64,000 nt of DNA from Juglans regia (taxonomy: Eukaryota > Streptophyta > Magnoliopsida > Fagales > Juglandaceae): positions 28,863,150-28,927,149 of the forward strand of contig NC_049910.1 of assembly GCF_001411555.2 (NCBI RefSeq), given 5' to 3'. The notes beneath the pieces are model-generated. The model did no database searches and was not told the DNA's origin. It worked only from the letters and a program-made list of their open reading frames with translations. Shown here piece by piece: positions 33,192 through 45,100 of this stretch. The position numbers and the translations under genes are program-made. The stretch's first letter is position 1. The number at the start of each line of letters is the position of its first letter.

Positions 33192-35754
33192 ATGGAGCAA
33201 TCCAATTGTGGTGTGAGCCTAAGCGAGTTGACCATGTCCGACGACCAGATCCTGAATCAAATTCGTGAAACCCATGTTCCTGTTCCTAACCAAAATATTC
33301 CTAGCTCTGATCTTTTCGATGCCATTAAAAGTTCTCTTTACCTTGCAACCCAAATTGTTGACAACGCTTTGCTGGTATGTATATGTGTCGTGTGTGTATG
33401 TATATGTTAATCCTAGGTACTGTTCATATCATTTCTAAGATTTATGTCTTCGATTATTTTTTCCTTTAAATTCCATTCTATCTTCTACTCCAAAGATAGG
33501 ACCCGTTAACATACTATAACATTGGAAAAGAGATGACCACTAAGATTTAAGATATGTGAACGAATTAGGGGATACAAGCAGCGACTTTATCGCTTTCTGT
33601 TCTTTTCTATAGATCTAATAATTACTTGACTTTCAATAGGGTGCTGGAGGACTGGAGAACCTGGAGGTACCGGCTGTCTCGACCAGCGGTGACCTCAGCC
33701 TACTTCCAGGCATACTCGACCAACTTTCCACTGTGGTAATTACAACAACTACCATAAAAAAAAATATATATCTTTGATCATTAATGCATCATCATATATA
33801 TAATTATAGTAGTATTAGAATTTTTCCATAATAAGAAACATGTAATGTCAGCTGAGACGCAGCGCTCCGTGTGGGGAAACTGAACTCAAAAACACGTCAA
33901 TGTCCATACTTCGTAATGAGCTCTCAAGCTTTTCATGGACTGAAAAAGCAGTGCTGATACTAACTGCTTTTGCTGTGGACTATGGAGATTTTTGGGCCCT
34001 TGTAAAGTTACAGTCGTTCGACAGTCTTGTGGAATTAGTGGGAGTCACAAAACGTGAACCTACGACTATAAACTGCCCAGACCTTATAAAATGCGAGAAA
34101 GAGATTGGTGATATTAGTTATTTGATCAAGGACACGTTGGAAGCAATCAAATGCATTATTGAGTTCGAAAGGCAATCTAACTGGGCTGATACCAGGGGAA
34201 TCAAAACTACATTGTTAACCACTGTCACGGACAGTATCCCATTGCATGTCTACTGGGTAATCGTAACTGTTGTTGCTTGCACGACTCAGATGTTTTGTCT
34301 CAGTAACGATACGTAAGTTCTTGTCCTAAGTCATCACTTGTTCTCATGTATATTCTCAAATCCTTTTGATATATAGTAGCTAGGAATATTTAATCACTGT
34401 CATGATGTACGTTACAGTACTTATAAGATATGTTTTTAGATGATGATCTCCATACGGGGAGGAAAAATATGATGTTTTTCGTTTTCAAGCTTATACAAAC
34501 GACCATGGTTAATTAGTCGCCTGATTCCAGGGTCAAGACAATGGATCTATCGCCCTTGATTGAGAAGATGAGCACCAACCTCGACTTACTAAAGAAGAAT
34601 GTACACGATTGCGGTCAACAAATAGGTCAGGCAATAGGACATGCAATTTGGTTCTCAAGGAAATACTACCTTGAATCTATTATTAAACATCTATCTGTCT
34701 GGCAATTACCTATATATTTTTAATTTGTAGCTGTCTATATTGTTTATGGCCGTAATTAACAACGTTATGTCTATATATGACCCTTGCTGATTTTGTGATT
34801 AATAAACAAATGATAATGCTTTAGTTATAAAACAATTTCACAAAAGTAAACTAAAAAACTGACATTATTTGATGTGGTACGCCCGAATATAAAGTTATGA
34901 TCAATTATATTGTAAAATATATAACATATTACAATAAATCACATCAATTTATGAATTTATTACTAATTTTGTAATTTTTTTTTGTGATTGTAACACTTCT
35001 TTTCGTAATGTTTCTTAGGAGTGCTAAAATTAGTTTGTTTTTATTCTAAATGGTCGTCATTCTCATCGCAAATAATCTGTCACAAATACTCAATTTTTTT
35101 TTTATAGTGAAACCTATGCGGCAAAGGATTTTGGCGGTTAAAGCTACAGGACCAGGCGTGGTAAAGTTTTTCTGTTTTTCTTTCCCCAATCTCTAACTGC
35201 ATCTATATATAAAAATAAATCAAAAGGAATATATATGGTGAGGTGCCTTGGCAGATCGACCTATTGATATACACACACATCATGATTCTAATGTTTATCA
35301 TGCATAATGTATATTGCATTTTATTTGAAGCAATAATAATATTCATATACTGCATTATTCAAATAAAATCTGATAATTTGTTACCTTGTACATATAGTAT
35401 GTGAGCGAGGATTACACTTTCTTATATGGATCCACCAACAACGGATGGAAGGACCAATTTCTTGGTTATGTAACTAATATCATTCGCGATTTGGCCGTAA
35501 ACCACCCAAAAATAAGCATCAGAAAACAGGATGTATTGAAGTTAAACAGTGGGAAGCTGAAAGTTCGTGCTAAAGAGTTGCAGGCTCGCTTCAAAAGTGA
35601 TCGGGGTTATGTTGAGCTCTACAAAGATTCTCGAATCATAGTAGGTGATTACGGGACGACTATTGTTAAGGTCTTGGAGAAATTTGATGACTGGAAAGGG
35701 TCCTTGAATCAGTTCGGCTTTGGTGATTGTTTCAAGGATTACTATGATAATTAA
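33192..35754 (+). CDS. Short sieve-element-occlusion (SEO) family protein
   Basis: Six exons with GT-AG introns: 33192-33374, 33640-33735, 33852-34312, 34531-34625, 35108-35160 and 35398-35754. They join in frame to 414 codons plus TAA. The N-terminal SEO domain is clear: LTMSDDQILNQIRETHVP, LSSFSWTEKAVLILTAFAVDYGD, IPLHVYWVIVTVVACTTQM, LSPLIEKMS. The last exon matches the later SEO region (TFLYGS, then FDDWKGSLNQFGFGDCFKDY). SEO proteins form forisome or P-protein filaments in phloem sieve elements. Typical members have about 650-800 residues. This one lacks most of the central thioredoxin-like part and the Cys-rich tail. It may be a functional short paralogue or a young pseudogene. Exon 5 (KPMRQRILAV) is the least certain. 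Confidence 0.75.
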
Positions 35755-36990
35755 GAGAATTTAACCTTACTTATTGTTGCATGGAAAGATTTCCGTGGTG
35801 ATCCTTATGAACTCGTGTTTGGCTGTCCTTGTCTCGTAGAGGCAGTACTACTGTGTAACAATTAATGTCGCTAGTCTTACTTATTTCGAAGTTTCATATG
35901 CAATATTTGCAATTGAAGGGCACCTTGATTACGCTGGTAATTTGCTGCCAATACTTTTCTTTCCGTTTCTTTTATGAAGAAGACGGTAGGCCAATTTTAT
36001 TAATCTGATGGGCGATAACACAATTTGTTACGATTAAAAAAACTTGGGAATTACCTAACTTGATCCCAAAACCCAAGATCGGTACATGATTGGTAGAACT
36101 ACTTAAAGAATAAAGACTAAACTTCTATGCAACTTCAAAAAAATAAAAAACACTGTAAAATTTAGCACGAATTCATACAATGCTTGTGATTCTGTGAAAA
36201 AATTTGAAAGGATATGAAGTAAAATTTTGAGTTACCGGCCGGCATCACCTTACCTTACCAAAAAATCAACTTCAAAACTCCATTTCCGATAGATATAATT
36301 CTATGATGTAATCTGCATCAATTAATTGGTAGCAATAGAGTTAAAAGTCATAAGAGCCCGTACGTACAGTTAAAAACTTCATTTAATTGCCTTCAAGGAC
36401 CTGTTGATCAATAGATGAGAAATTCATAAAGGAGTCATTAATGAAGCAGCTAGCAAGCCCACTTTATCTTTTTGTTTGCATGAATTACTGATCACCAAAT
36501 TAAAGTATCTTTCCAATCAACCGCGAGCATGAAGGCCCGTTAATTAATTTAATCGCATGGATAACCGGATCCGTTATGATCTACTTCTATCTACTTCTAT
36601 CCAAGTGCGAATAGCACAATCCTTGTAAAATAGAGGATAACGGTTATCAACCTGGCGGGGCTGGTATCCGCTACCTGCATTTTATCTTTTAAAAGAAGAA
36701 AAACTCTATTTGCAACTTGCTGGGGAACCCCCGCGTAACCGGGTGGATAAAAAATTTTATTTTTTCTACCTTCTTCAATTTGTTCCCTCTCTCTCACTCA
36801 ATCAAATTTTTTCCATTCTGCTACAGGGTCTAGGAGCATCATGGTGGGTGAGCTTGCCTCTTTCTCTCTATCAATTTTTTGGTGAGCTTGACGGCAACTG
36901 GATTGCTTTTGAAAGAAAATTTTGAGGGAGGCCACGCGACTTGGGCATACGAGGTTGGCTTACAATCCATGGTCTGCCCCATCATAGTTG
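35755..36990. other. Downstream of SEO-like gene, no gene seen
   Basis: Unique-looking AT-rich DNA, with an AATAAA-like word near 36107. A segment at about 36590-36950 is more GC-rich (CCCCCGCGTAACCGGGTGG) with a CT-rich tract. The small frames at 36597-36925 have no recognisable domain. Confidence 0.5.
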
Positions 36991-36994
36991 AGGA

Positions 36995-37806
36995 TCTAAA
37001 TCCACCTCGTCAGATGTTTGTGGAGGTAGTGACTATCAGAGTCACATTTTACTACTGAAAACCAAGCTATATTGTACTGCATTTCAAGGGATATTTATAC
37101 ATAGTTTGTACAAGAGTCTGGAAGTATAAAACAATTATACAACTTGAGAGAATGACTAACAGAAAAGCCTACGGTTTCCCTAAGGTTTCTTTTGCAGTGC
37201 CTTTGATGAGGTGTCAATATTTTCTATGTTAATACGCCCCCTCGAGTCCAAGGGAGTGTCAACAACATTGAGACTCGTTCTTAGTTGAAAAAATATGTCA
37301 ACTACAAGTGGCTTTGTAAAGATGTCTTCAATCTAATCCATTGAACTGATGAAAGAAATATTTAATGTCTTTGCTTTGTTCTATCTCTAACAAAATGGAA
37401 GTCAATATCCATATGCTTTGTTCTAGAGTGATAGACTGGATTGGTAGCCAAGTAAGTGGCTCCAATATTATCACACCAGATTGTGGGAGCTTGATTCAAA
37501 GGGAGTTCAAGTTCTGAAATGAGTGTCTAAAGCCAGATTAACTCTGCTGTCGAGGAAGCTACAGCTTTGTATTCTGCTTCTGTGTTCGATCTTGCAACAG
37601 TATGATGTTTCTTGGAACTCCAAGAAATTAGATGCTTGCCCAAGTAGACACAAAGGCCACCCGTTGATCTTCTATCATCTGGGCAGCCAGCCCAGTCCGC
37701 ATCCGAATATGCTTGAAGTTTGAATGAGGATTGTGAGGAGAAAAATAGACCATGGTTTATAGTGTGTTTCAAGTCACACAATATTCTCTTTACTGCAGTC
37801 CAATTG
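36995..37806 (-). mobile_element. Ty1/copia fragment: RNase H end and 3' LTR piece
   Basis: On the minus strand, 37805-37380 encodes the C-terminus of a copia polyprotein: [42 protein letters not shown], then, after a TAG at about 37527, TIWCDNIGATYLATNP and SRTKHMDIDFHFVRD. These are the copia RNase H active-site and tail motifs. A purine-rich GAGGGGGCG follows and LTR-like sequence begins near 37234. The 5' side is cut at about 37806, where another LTR-like start (TGTAACACTCCG) abuts it. It is a dead remnant. Confidence 0.85.
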
Positions 37807-38330
37807 TAACACTCCGTATTTTTTTTTAGTGTATTTTTTTTAATTGAAAGATTATTTGTTATTAATTTAAAATTTGATTATCTTGTTTTAAATTTTCAGA
37901 TTTTATTGGGTTTACTTTTTTATGATTTTTTAATTTGTGAAAATTAAATTTGACATGTTTCCTTAATATTAATAATTGTTATGCATTTAAATTTCTCTTA
38001 ATTTAAATTAGTTTGTGTGTTTCAAAATTATTGTATTGTTGGATTTAATTATTTTATTTTACTTAGTCACTGTGTTTAAATTTATTTTATTTAAAACTGT
38101 TGTGTTGAAATAGTCACAAAATCAAGACTTGGCCAAAACTTAACTAGTAAAATCAATTGGGCCAAAATTGAAAAAGTGACCTATTGGGGTAAGGGTCAAA
38201 CAGAACAGATCGGACTGGACTAATTGGCAATGATCCGATCGAAGATGGAAAATTCTAGATCGATCAGACTGAACCGAATACACCCGAGTACTACTGCTTG
38301 AACTGGTACTCTTATCTGAGGGGTGTATTT
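37805..38330 (+). repeat. LTR-like start, truncated
   Basis: TGTAACACTCCGTATTTT resembles the start of many plant gypsy LTRs. AT-rich DNA and GGGCCAAAATTGAAAAAGTG follow. No second LTR or internal domain was found next to it, so it is probably a solo or broken LTR that interrupted the copia element. Confidence 0.4.
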
Positions 38331-38510
38331 TATTTTGTTTTCTCCTTCTCTCCGTCTCGTAGTTGAAAGAAAAAATTTCAATGCAGCACATGCAGCATTG
38401 ACCAGCATCGTAAACGATAAAAGGACGCAGAGGATGAAAACAAAAAATTAAAAAAAAAAAATTACAAGTAGTGGCACCCATGGAGCATCGAGTACCACCC
38501 TATTTCGCCC
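38330..38510. repeat. Locally repeated segment, copy 1
   Basis: TCTCCTTCTCTCCGTCT..., GCAGCATTGACCAGCATCGT and GCATCGAG recur at about 40105-40275 and in part at 46020-46125. It is non-coding, and the minus-strand frames at 38140-38481 are not supported. Confidence 0.65.
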
Positions 38511-39380
38511 ACGTGGTGGAAAGGCTCTGAGCATGGTCGGGTGTGGGATGCGTAGAGTGGTGTACCCGAGACCATCTGAATACGCACGCTGCTAATGTGT
38601 CGTGTGTGTGGATGTAAAGTGGATTCCGTGTGAGAAGCTTATTCCGAAGAAAAATGATAAATACACTTGAATTGAGTGGATGTGTGTGGAAGTTGCGTTC
38701 GGATATTCGGTCAAGTTCAGTTGAATTGAGTTTTTTTTTTTTTTTTTTTTTGAATAATAATGAGTTGAACAGTAGAGATATTTATGTAATATCTATTTAA
38801 ATTGAGTTTAAAATATGTTTAAATGTTAATGTGAGTTTAATATTTTTTATAGAAAATTGAAAAAAATTTTGGGTCTAATATATAAAAATGTTTTAAGTTA
38901 AAAAAATTGTGGATCCTATGTGTAAAAAGATTTTGAATTGTAATAAATTTAATAATTTGATAATTAAGTGTTTAAATGTTAGATTCAGTTTAAATGTTAA
39001 ATTACACTTTATATAATAATATTTTAAAAAAAATTATAAATTCATTTAAAAATACTTTCTCAATAATTAAATACAAAAATATAATAAAGGAAAATAAAAT
39101 ATCAATATGTAACTTTTTGTAGTGCTGCATCTTATTCTAAATACACATGCACCCGACATGTTGCATGAGAGATATTTCTATTTTATTTCATCTCATTTCA
39201 TCTTATTCCAGTATCAAAATATAAAAAATATAAAAACTTTTTAATTTTAAATTTTTAACTTTTTTATCTAATAATTATCTAATTATTACAACTTTTTCAA
39301 ACTTTTAAATATCTGATTACTATTAACAAATCATCTCAATTCATTTAATCTCAACTCACTGTCTAAATAATTTTTAATGA
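38511..39380. other. AT-rich DNA with a MITE-like stretch
   Basis: No gene was seen. At 39150-39380, TTTCATCTCATTTCATCTT followed by ATTACAACTTTTTCAAAC looks like a common plant MITE, but boundaries were not resolved. Confidence 0.4.
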
Positions 39381-39389
39381 AAATTGTTA

Positions 39390-40560
39390 AAGCCACCGAG
39401 AGATAATTCCAAAGTTTTTTATAGAAAAGTATAAAATATATTTTTTATTTCTTCTATTTTTTAAACACTTTTTAAAATTATTTTAAACATTTAAAAACTC
39501 TTTGTTAATAATTAATTAAAGAAAAAAGATATTGATAGTTCTTGAGTGGACGCATCATTTCCCTTTTCCGAATTAATATAGTTTAGAATAAGTCACGCTT
39601 CAGAATCCTAGAGAGAGAGAAGCTTTGAGCGCTACTGTTTGAAGCCTTGAACCGAGCTGGTACTCTGATCTATGGGGTGTATTTTATTTTGTTTTGAAAA
39701 ACGCTATTTTGTCTATTGAATTTATCTTTATATTTTGATACTTCATATATTTTAATTTTTTTTACTGAATAATTAAGAAACTGACTATTATTGTATTGAT
39801 ATTTATTTTATATTTTTTAAAAATATTTTAAAATGGTAAAAACTGATAAATAATAAAATTTGTGACTTGAATGGCTGCTAGTGTGCTACTGCGCTCGTTT
39901 GTTTTTTTTTTTTGAAAAATGATTTACACACAATATTTATATAATGCATTGTACAATAATATTTTAAATAAGAGGTATTTTTATAAAATGTCTTATAAAA
40001 ATAATATAATTTTTATAAAAATAATATAATTTTATAAAAATACCCTCCTTTTATAATATTATTATAGAATGCATTGTATAATTTGTCGTGGATATATCAT
40101 TACCCTTTTCTCCTTCTCTCCGTCTTGAACTCTGTAGTTCCAATAAAAAATGTAAGAGCAACACATGCAGCATTGACCAGCATCGTATGCGATAAAAGGA
40201 GCCAGAGGAAGAAACCAAAAGGTTCAAAATAACAAATTACAAGTTGGGGGCAGTAATGTAGCATCGAGCACCACAACTTATAATATTTTTTAACTTTTAA
40301 TATTAAATATTAATATTATGTTTTTATTTTATTTTATTATTTTAATTAGATCTCATTTTCGTCGTATTAAACCAGATGACACGACACAAATCAAACATTT
40401 ATGATTATGTAAAGCTCTTATATTTTTGTAACGCTTTAATAAAAAGTCTAAATTATATTATTTATATTTTAAAATAATTAATCAATAAAATTATTTATTA
40501 TATTTTATTTAAAATTTTGATTAAATTATAATGATGAGATGAGATTGAATGAGTTAAGAT
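39390..40560. repeat. Locally repeated segment, copy 2 (left of LINE)
   Basis: Parts recur in order to the right of the LINE: the GAGATAATTCCAAAG-like start (45970), the GATAAAAGG...AGAGGAAGAAACCAAAA part (46028), GCATCGAGCACCACAACTT (46107), and the TTTTAATATTAAATATTAAT tract (46138). The region to about 40780 is otherwise AT-rich without a gene. Confidence 0.6.
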
Positions 40561-40963
40561 AATTTCACTATTCAAATCAAGTCAAAGAGTAATACTAGAT
40601 ATAATTATAATTTATACAAACGACGCAAACTAATTTTAAAAAATAGTGAATTCATCATTAAAAACTTATTTTTATTTTTTTATATAAATTTCATATTTAC
40701 ACTTATTTTTTTAAAAAAGAAAACGGTGCGGCACCTATGATAGCAAATATTCTTCTACATAATCAAATGTCTTCCTTCTTTAATTTCTCTTGAATTTTTG
40801 CTTCTCAGACTCAACAGTCTCCATCAATGATGTGTTGAACTTGGTTGCTGTTTTTAATGGCATCATCGACGATAATGACGTCTGAGTTTCTAGTTTTGAG
40901 CATTCTTTATTCAAATGGCACTTTAATTTTTTTTTTTTTGAATCAACAACATCAGACTTGTAT

Positions 40964-43900
40964 TCATTCATCTTCAACTGTTACAACTTTATCCTTTTGA
41001 ACATAGTATTGTATGCCTATAGGTCCTTCTTCTATCCAAATAGTTTCCTCATTTACAAGTAAAGAAGATTTAGCTAGAAAGTGAGCTACACTATTACATT
41101 CCCTATAAGTATGTGTTACTGACCAGTTTGATCTATTCTTCAAAATCCCTCTAATGTCTTCCACTAATTGACCATGCCATTCCCAGCTAGCTCCAGTTTC
41201 ATTCACTGCTTTAATCACACTCAGGGCATCCCCTTCAAAGACCACTTTCGAAAGGTTCAGATCTGCACACAGTTGCATTGCACGCCAAAGGGCCTGAAAC
41301 TCAGCAACTAGAGGGGAGGTTACTATCCTCTTCTGAGCACACAGTGAGACCAAAAGCTCTCCATGCTCATCTCTCATCACTGCACCAATCCCCATCCTTC
41401 CTTCATTAACTTTTAGAGCAGCATCCCAATTAACCTTCACTTGGCCTTCTGTTGGAGCCTGCCATCTGCACAACTCTCTTGTCTGAGGTCTCTCTCTCTG
41501 GCTCTTGTGTTTAACTTGTTGAGCTTCCTGAAACTGAAGCAGAAGATCAGTGGCTTGCCTAAAAATCACATCAGGCCCTTCAAATTTATTTTCAAAAACA
41601 AAACTATTTCTCCTCGACCAAATCCTTCTCAGAACTACAGCCATTAACTCCAACTCTTCTCTTTCCAATTTATAAGACCACTCTGCCCATAGCTCTTGTA
41701 TATCCTTCTCAGTAGATGCCCATTTCTGCACAGGACTACGATTTTCTGCCCAAACATCCATCGCTCCACCACAGCTCCAAAGGGCATGAGAAACTGTTTC
41801 CTTTTGCAGTTTACAGATTGGACAATAGTAATCTTTAACAATCATCCTGCAAAACAAGTTGAATTTTGTAGGAAGACAGTTATTTAATGCTTTCCAAAGA
41901 AACATTTTAACAACACCAGGTACATTTAACTGCCACAGCTTCTTCCATATCTTTGTACCAGCTTTCGATACCTCCCCCTTTTCTCTATTTTTCCTGCACA
42001 ACTCCAGATGATAAGCACTCTTGACATCAAACTGACCATTCTTAGTATAAGCCCAGATTAATTTATCAGGAAGACCTGATGAACTAATAGGTAAGCTACA
42101 GACCAGAGCTGCCTCTTCTTCATTAAAAATTCCTTTAACCAAATCAGTTTTCCAAGTCTTAGTAACCCCATCAATAAGTTCTTTGACCTTTGCTTCATCT
42201 GCTAGAACAGTTCTGGGTGTTTGAATTCTGAAAGTAGACTGTTTTGGTATCCATTTATCTCTCCAGATGTTTATGCTCTCCCCATCACCTACTCTCCACA
42301 CCAACCCTTCCTTTAACAAATCCAAAGAACCCCATAAACTCCTCCAAATAGCTGATGGCCTAAACCCCAACTTGGAAGCCAAAATGGCAGAATGCCTAAA
42401 GTATTTTTCCTTCAGGATCTTTGCAGCCAAGGATTGAGAATTTGTCAACATTCTCCAACATTGCTTTGCTAATAAAGCTTTGTTGAAGCTTACAAGCTCC
42501 CTAAAACCCAAACCTCCACTAGCTTTTGCAACCCCCAATTTTGCCCAGCTCCTCCATTGAATTTTATTCTCATCCTTTTTGAAGCTCCACCAGAATTTAG
42601 CCATTAGAGCAGCTATTTCCTGGCATAATTTCTTTGGAAGCTGGAAAACAGTCATATGATACGTTGGGATGGCTTGAATTACAACCTTCAACAGCACCTC
42701 CTTACCCGAGGGTGAAAGAAATTGATTTTTCCAATTACTTATCTTCTTCCACACTCGGTCCTTAATAGCTCTAAAAGAGTTATATTTTGATCTACCAACC
42801 ATGCTTGGCAAACCTAAGTATTTCTCACAACTATTCTGCTGTCTTGCTCCCATTTCTTTCAACATTTTTCCTCTCATAGACATATGGACTTTGGGACTGA
42901 AGAATATTGTAGTCTTATGCTTGTTCAGACTCTGACCTGAAGCAGCTTCATAAAGCTCAAGAATGTCATTAATCTTCCTCCATTCTGCCCAACTTGCCTT
43001 CCCAAAAATAATGCAATCATCTGCAAAAAGTAAGTGAGTGACCCTTGATCCTCCTCTAGCAACTGACACCCCTCTCAGATCTGATCTTCTTTCAGCATTA
43101 TCAAGCATTGCACTTAAACCTTCAGCACACAAAAGGAAGAGATAAGGAGATAAGGGATCTCCTTGTCTCAGTCCCCTTGTAGGGAGGATAGTATCTCCTG
43201 GTCTACCATTTGTTAAGACAGCATAAGTCACCGAGGATATACACTCCATTATCAAAGCAGTCCACCTATCCCCAAAACCCAGCTTCTTCATTACTGCTTC
43301 AAGATAAGACCATTCTACTCTATCATACGCCTTTGAGATATCCAACTTTAAAGCCATGCTGCCCTCCTTACTCCTCTGCCTTGTTTGCATAGAGTGTAAC
43401 ACTTCATAGGCTGCTACGATATTGTCAGAAATCAACCTCCCAGGGATAAAGGCACTCTGATTTTTTGTAATGATAACATCCATAATTTTCTTCAATCTAT
43501 TGGCAAGAGTTTTTGCAGCAAGCTTATACACTACATTGCATAAACTTATTGGTCTAAACTCATTAACATTTTTGGGATCACTCACTTTTGGAATTAAAAC
43601 TATATAGGTATGGTTTAATGTAGAGTCCATCCTTTCACCATTGAGAAAATTCAGCACTGCCCCACACACATCATCACCCACAATATGCCAAAAAGATTGA
43701 AAGAAACATGCCCCAAAACCATCTGGTCCTGGGGATTTTAATGGTCCCATCATCTTCAGTGCCTCCTCAACTTCCTCCCTCCTAAAAACCTTCTCCAGAG
43801 ATTCATTCATTTCATCAGTTACCCTTGTCTCTACTGCTTCCAAACACTTTTCAATCATATCAATTCTCGGACTAGCAGTTTTATACACCTCATCAAAGTG

Positions 43901-45100
43901 GTCTTTAAAGGCTTCTGCAACTCCAACTTGTTCTAGTCTCAAGGTTCCTTTTCTGTCAACTATTGAAGATATTTTACTTCTTTTCTTCCTTTGATTTGCA
44001 CACTCGTGAAAGAACCTTGTATTTCTATCACCAAGGTTGTACCAGTTTCTCTTAGCCCTTTGTTTCCACATAATATCCTCCTGGTCCATCAACTCTCCCA
44101 CTTGCTTTTGTAAGCTTTTCAGCTCCTCTACATTGTGAGGCCCCATCTCTTCTTGCACTTCCTTGATCCTTCTAGTGATCTGTTCAATCTCTTTTGCTCT
44201 CCTTTTATCTTTGCTATTGTAACATTTCATCAGAGTCCTACTACAATGCTTCAATCGATCTTGCATTCTGCTCCCATGGTCATTTATCTGCTGTCCTCTA
44301 TTCCATTCTGTTTTTATTTTGTCCTCACAGTCCTCCTCTTTAATCCAATTGGCCTCGAATCTGAATAAAACCTGCCATCTTCTTTGCATTTTGACAGCCC
44401 CTTCTAAAGACATCAGAATAGGCAAATGGTCTGAAGTTCTTACTGGCAATCCTTCCACTCTTACTCCTCGGAACAACTCCTTCCACTTATTGTTTGCCAA
44501 ACCTCTATCTAACCTCTCTTTTGTAAAGGAGAAGTCAGCATGCCTATTACTCCATGTAAAGAAACCACTACAGCAGCCTAAATCAAACAATTGATTATCT
44601 TCTAACACTTCTCTAAATTGACTCAATTGTGATTCAGGTCTTGGCCTTCCTCCCACCTTCTCATTTTGGAACAGAATCTCATTAAAATCCCCTATCACAC
44701 ACCAAGGTTCTTGCTCTCTTGGCCTCAAACTTCGTAATAAATCCCATGACCATTTCCTTTTTGCTGTCTCAGCATGCCCATAGAACCCAGTAAAAAGCCA
44801 TTTCTTGCCCTCTTCTTCCATTCTGACCTCTGCATTGATGTGCCAAGTAGAATAATTTTTTATTTCCACTTCCTCATCATTCCTCCAGAACAATGCCAAA
44901 CCCCCCTTCCTTCCAACAGAGTCTACTACAAAACATCCCTCCATCCCAAGTCTTCTCTTCAGAATCTCTACTCTCCCAACTGTAAGCATGGTTTCAATCA
45001 AGAATACCATGTTGGCCTTCTTTTCCTTTACCATTAGGCAAAGGTCATGAACTGTCCGAGGGTTGCCAAGCCCTCGGCAGTTCCAACTTAAAATATTCAT
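40964..45100 (-). CDS. LINE ORF2: endonuclease, reverse transcriptase, RNase H
   Basis: A single open frame of 1378 codons. Order: apurinic-like endonuclease (MNILSWNCRGLGNPRT, CVIGDFNEIL, residues 1-230, ending in SDHLPI), reverse transcriptase (about 470-760: PISLCNVVYKL, SAFIPGRLISDNI, KLDISKAYDRVEW, LRQGDPLSPYLF, catalytic FADD in THLLFADDCIIF), zf-RVT (about 1040-1120: CLPTKFNL, CPICKLQKETVSHALWSC) and RNase H (about 1220-1350: VNWDAALK, AEFQALWRAM, FEGDALSVI). It nicks target DNA and copies the LINE RNA at the nick. No stop or frameshift was seen. Its start codon overlaps the ORF1 stop (ATGA, 45100-45097). Confidence 0.93.
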   Translation of the reverse strand: MNILSWNCRGLGNPRTVHDLCLMVKEKKANMVFLIETMLTVGRVEILKRRLGMEGCFVVDSVGRKGGLALFWRNDEEVEIKNYSTWHINAEVRMEEEGKKWLFTGFYGHAETAKRKWSWDLLRSLRPREQEPWCVIGDFNEILFQNEKVGGRPRPESQLSQFREVLEDNQLFDLGCCSGFFTWSNRHADFSFTKERLDRGLANNKWKELFRGVRVEGLPVRTSDHLPILMSLEGAVKMQRRWQVLFRFEANWIKEEDCEDKIKTEWNRGQQINDHGSRMQDRLKHCSRTLMKCYNSKDKRRAKEIEQITRRIKEVQEEMGPHNVEELKSLQKQVGELMDQEDIMWKQRAKRNWYNLGDRNTRFFHECANQRKKRSKISSIVDRKGTLRLEQVGVAEAFKDHFDEVYKTASPRIDMIEKCLEAVETRVTDEMNESLEKVFRREEVEEALKMMGPLKSPGPDGFGACFFQSFWHIVGDDVCGAVLNFLNGERMDSTLNHTYIVLIPKVSDPKNVNEFRPISLCNVVYKLAAKTLANRLKKIMDVIITKNQSAFIPGRLISDNIVAAYEVLHSMQTRQRSKEGSMALKLDISKAYDRVEWSYLEAVMKKLGFGDRWTALIMECISSVTYAVLTNGRPGDTILPTRGLRQGDPLSPYLFLLCAEGLSAMLDNAERRSDLRGVSVARGGSRVTHLLFADDCIIFGKASWAEWRKINDILELYEAASGQSLNKHKTTIFFSPKVHMSMRGKMLKEMGARQQNSCEKYLGLPSMVGRSKYNSFRAIKDRVWKKISNWKNQFLSPSGKEVLLKVVIQAIPTYHMTVFQLPKKLCQEIAALMAKFWWSFKKDENKIQWRSWAKLGVAKASGGLGFRELVSFNKALLAKQCWRMLTNSQSLAAKILKEKYFRHSAILASKLGFRPSAIWRSLWGSLDLLKEGLVWRVGDGESINIWRDKWIPKQSTFRIQTPRTVLADEAKVKELIDGVTKTWKTDLVKGIFNEEEAALVCSLPISSSGLPDKLIWAYTKNGQFDVKSAYHLELCRKNREKGEVSKAGTKIWKKLWQLNVPGVVKMFLWKALNNCLPTKFNLFCRMIVKDYYCPICKLQKETVSHALWSCGGAMDVWAENRSPVQKWASTEKDIQELWAEWSYKLEREELELMAVVLRRIWSRRNSFVFENKFEGPDVIFRQATDLLLQFQEAQQVKHKSQRERPQTRELCRWQAPTEGQVKVNWDAALKVNEGRMGIGAVMRDEHGELLVSLCAQKRIVTSPLVAEFQALWRAMQLCADLNLSKVVFEGDALSVIKAVNETGASWEWHGQLVEDIRGILKNRSNWSVTHTYRECNSVAHFLAKSSLLVNEETIWIEEGPIGIQYYVQKDKVVTVEDE

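Noticed and set aside
36597..36925. Small frames on both strands near 36.6-36.9 kb
   Set aside because: No recognisable domain, no supporting splice or promoter context, and the reading depends on a CT-rich tract.
40780..40977. Minus-strand frame of 65 codons next to the LINE tail
   Set aside because: It begins in the LINE 3' end and reads through the A-tail into flanking DNA. No family was recognised.
41441..45037. Plus-strand frames opposite LINE ORF2
   Set aside because: Antisense shadows of a 1378-codon open frame with clear domains.
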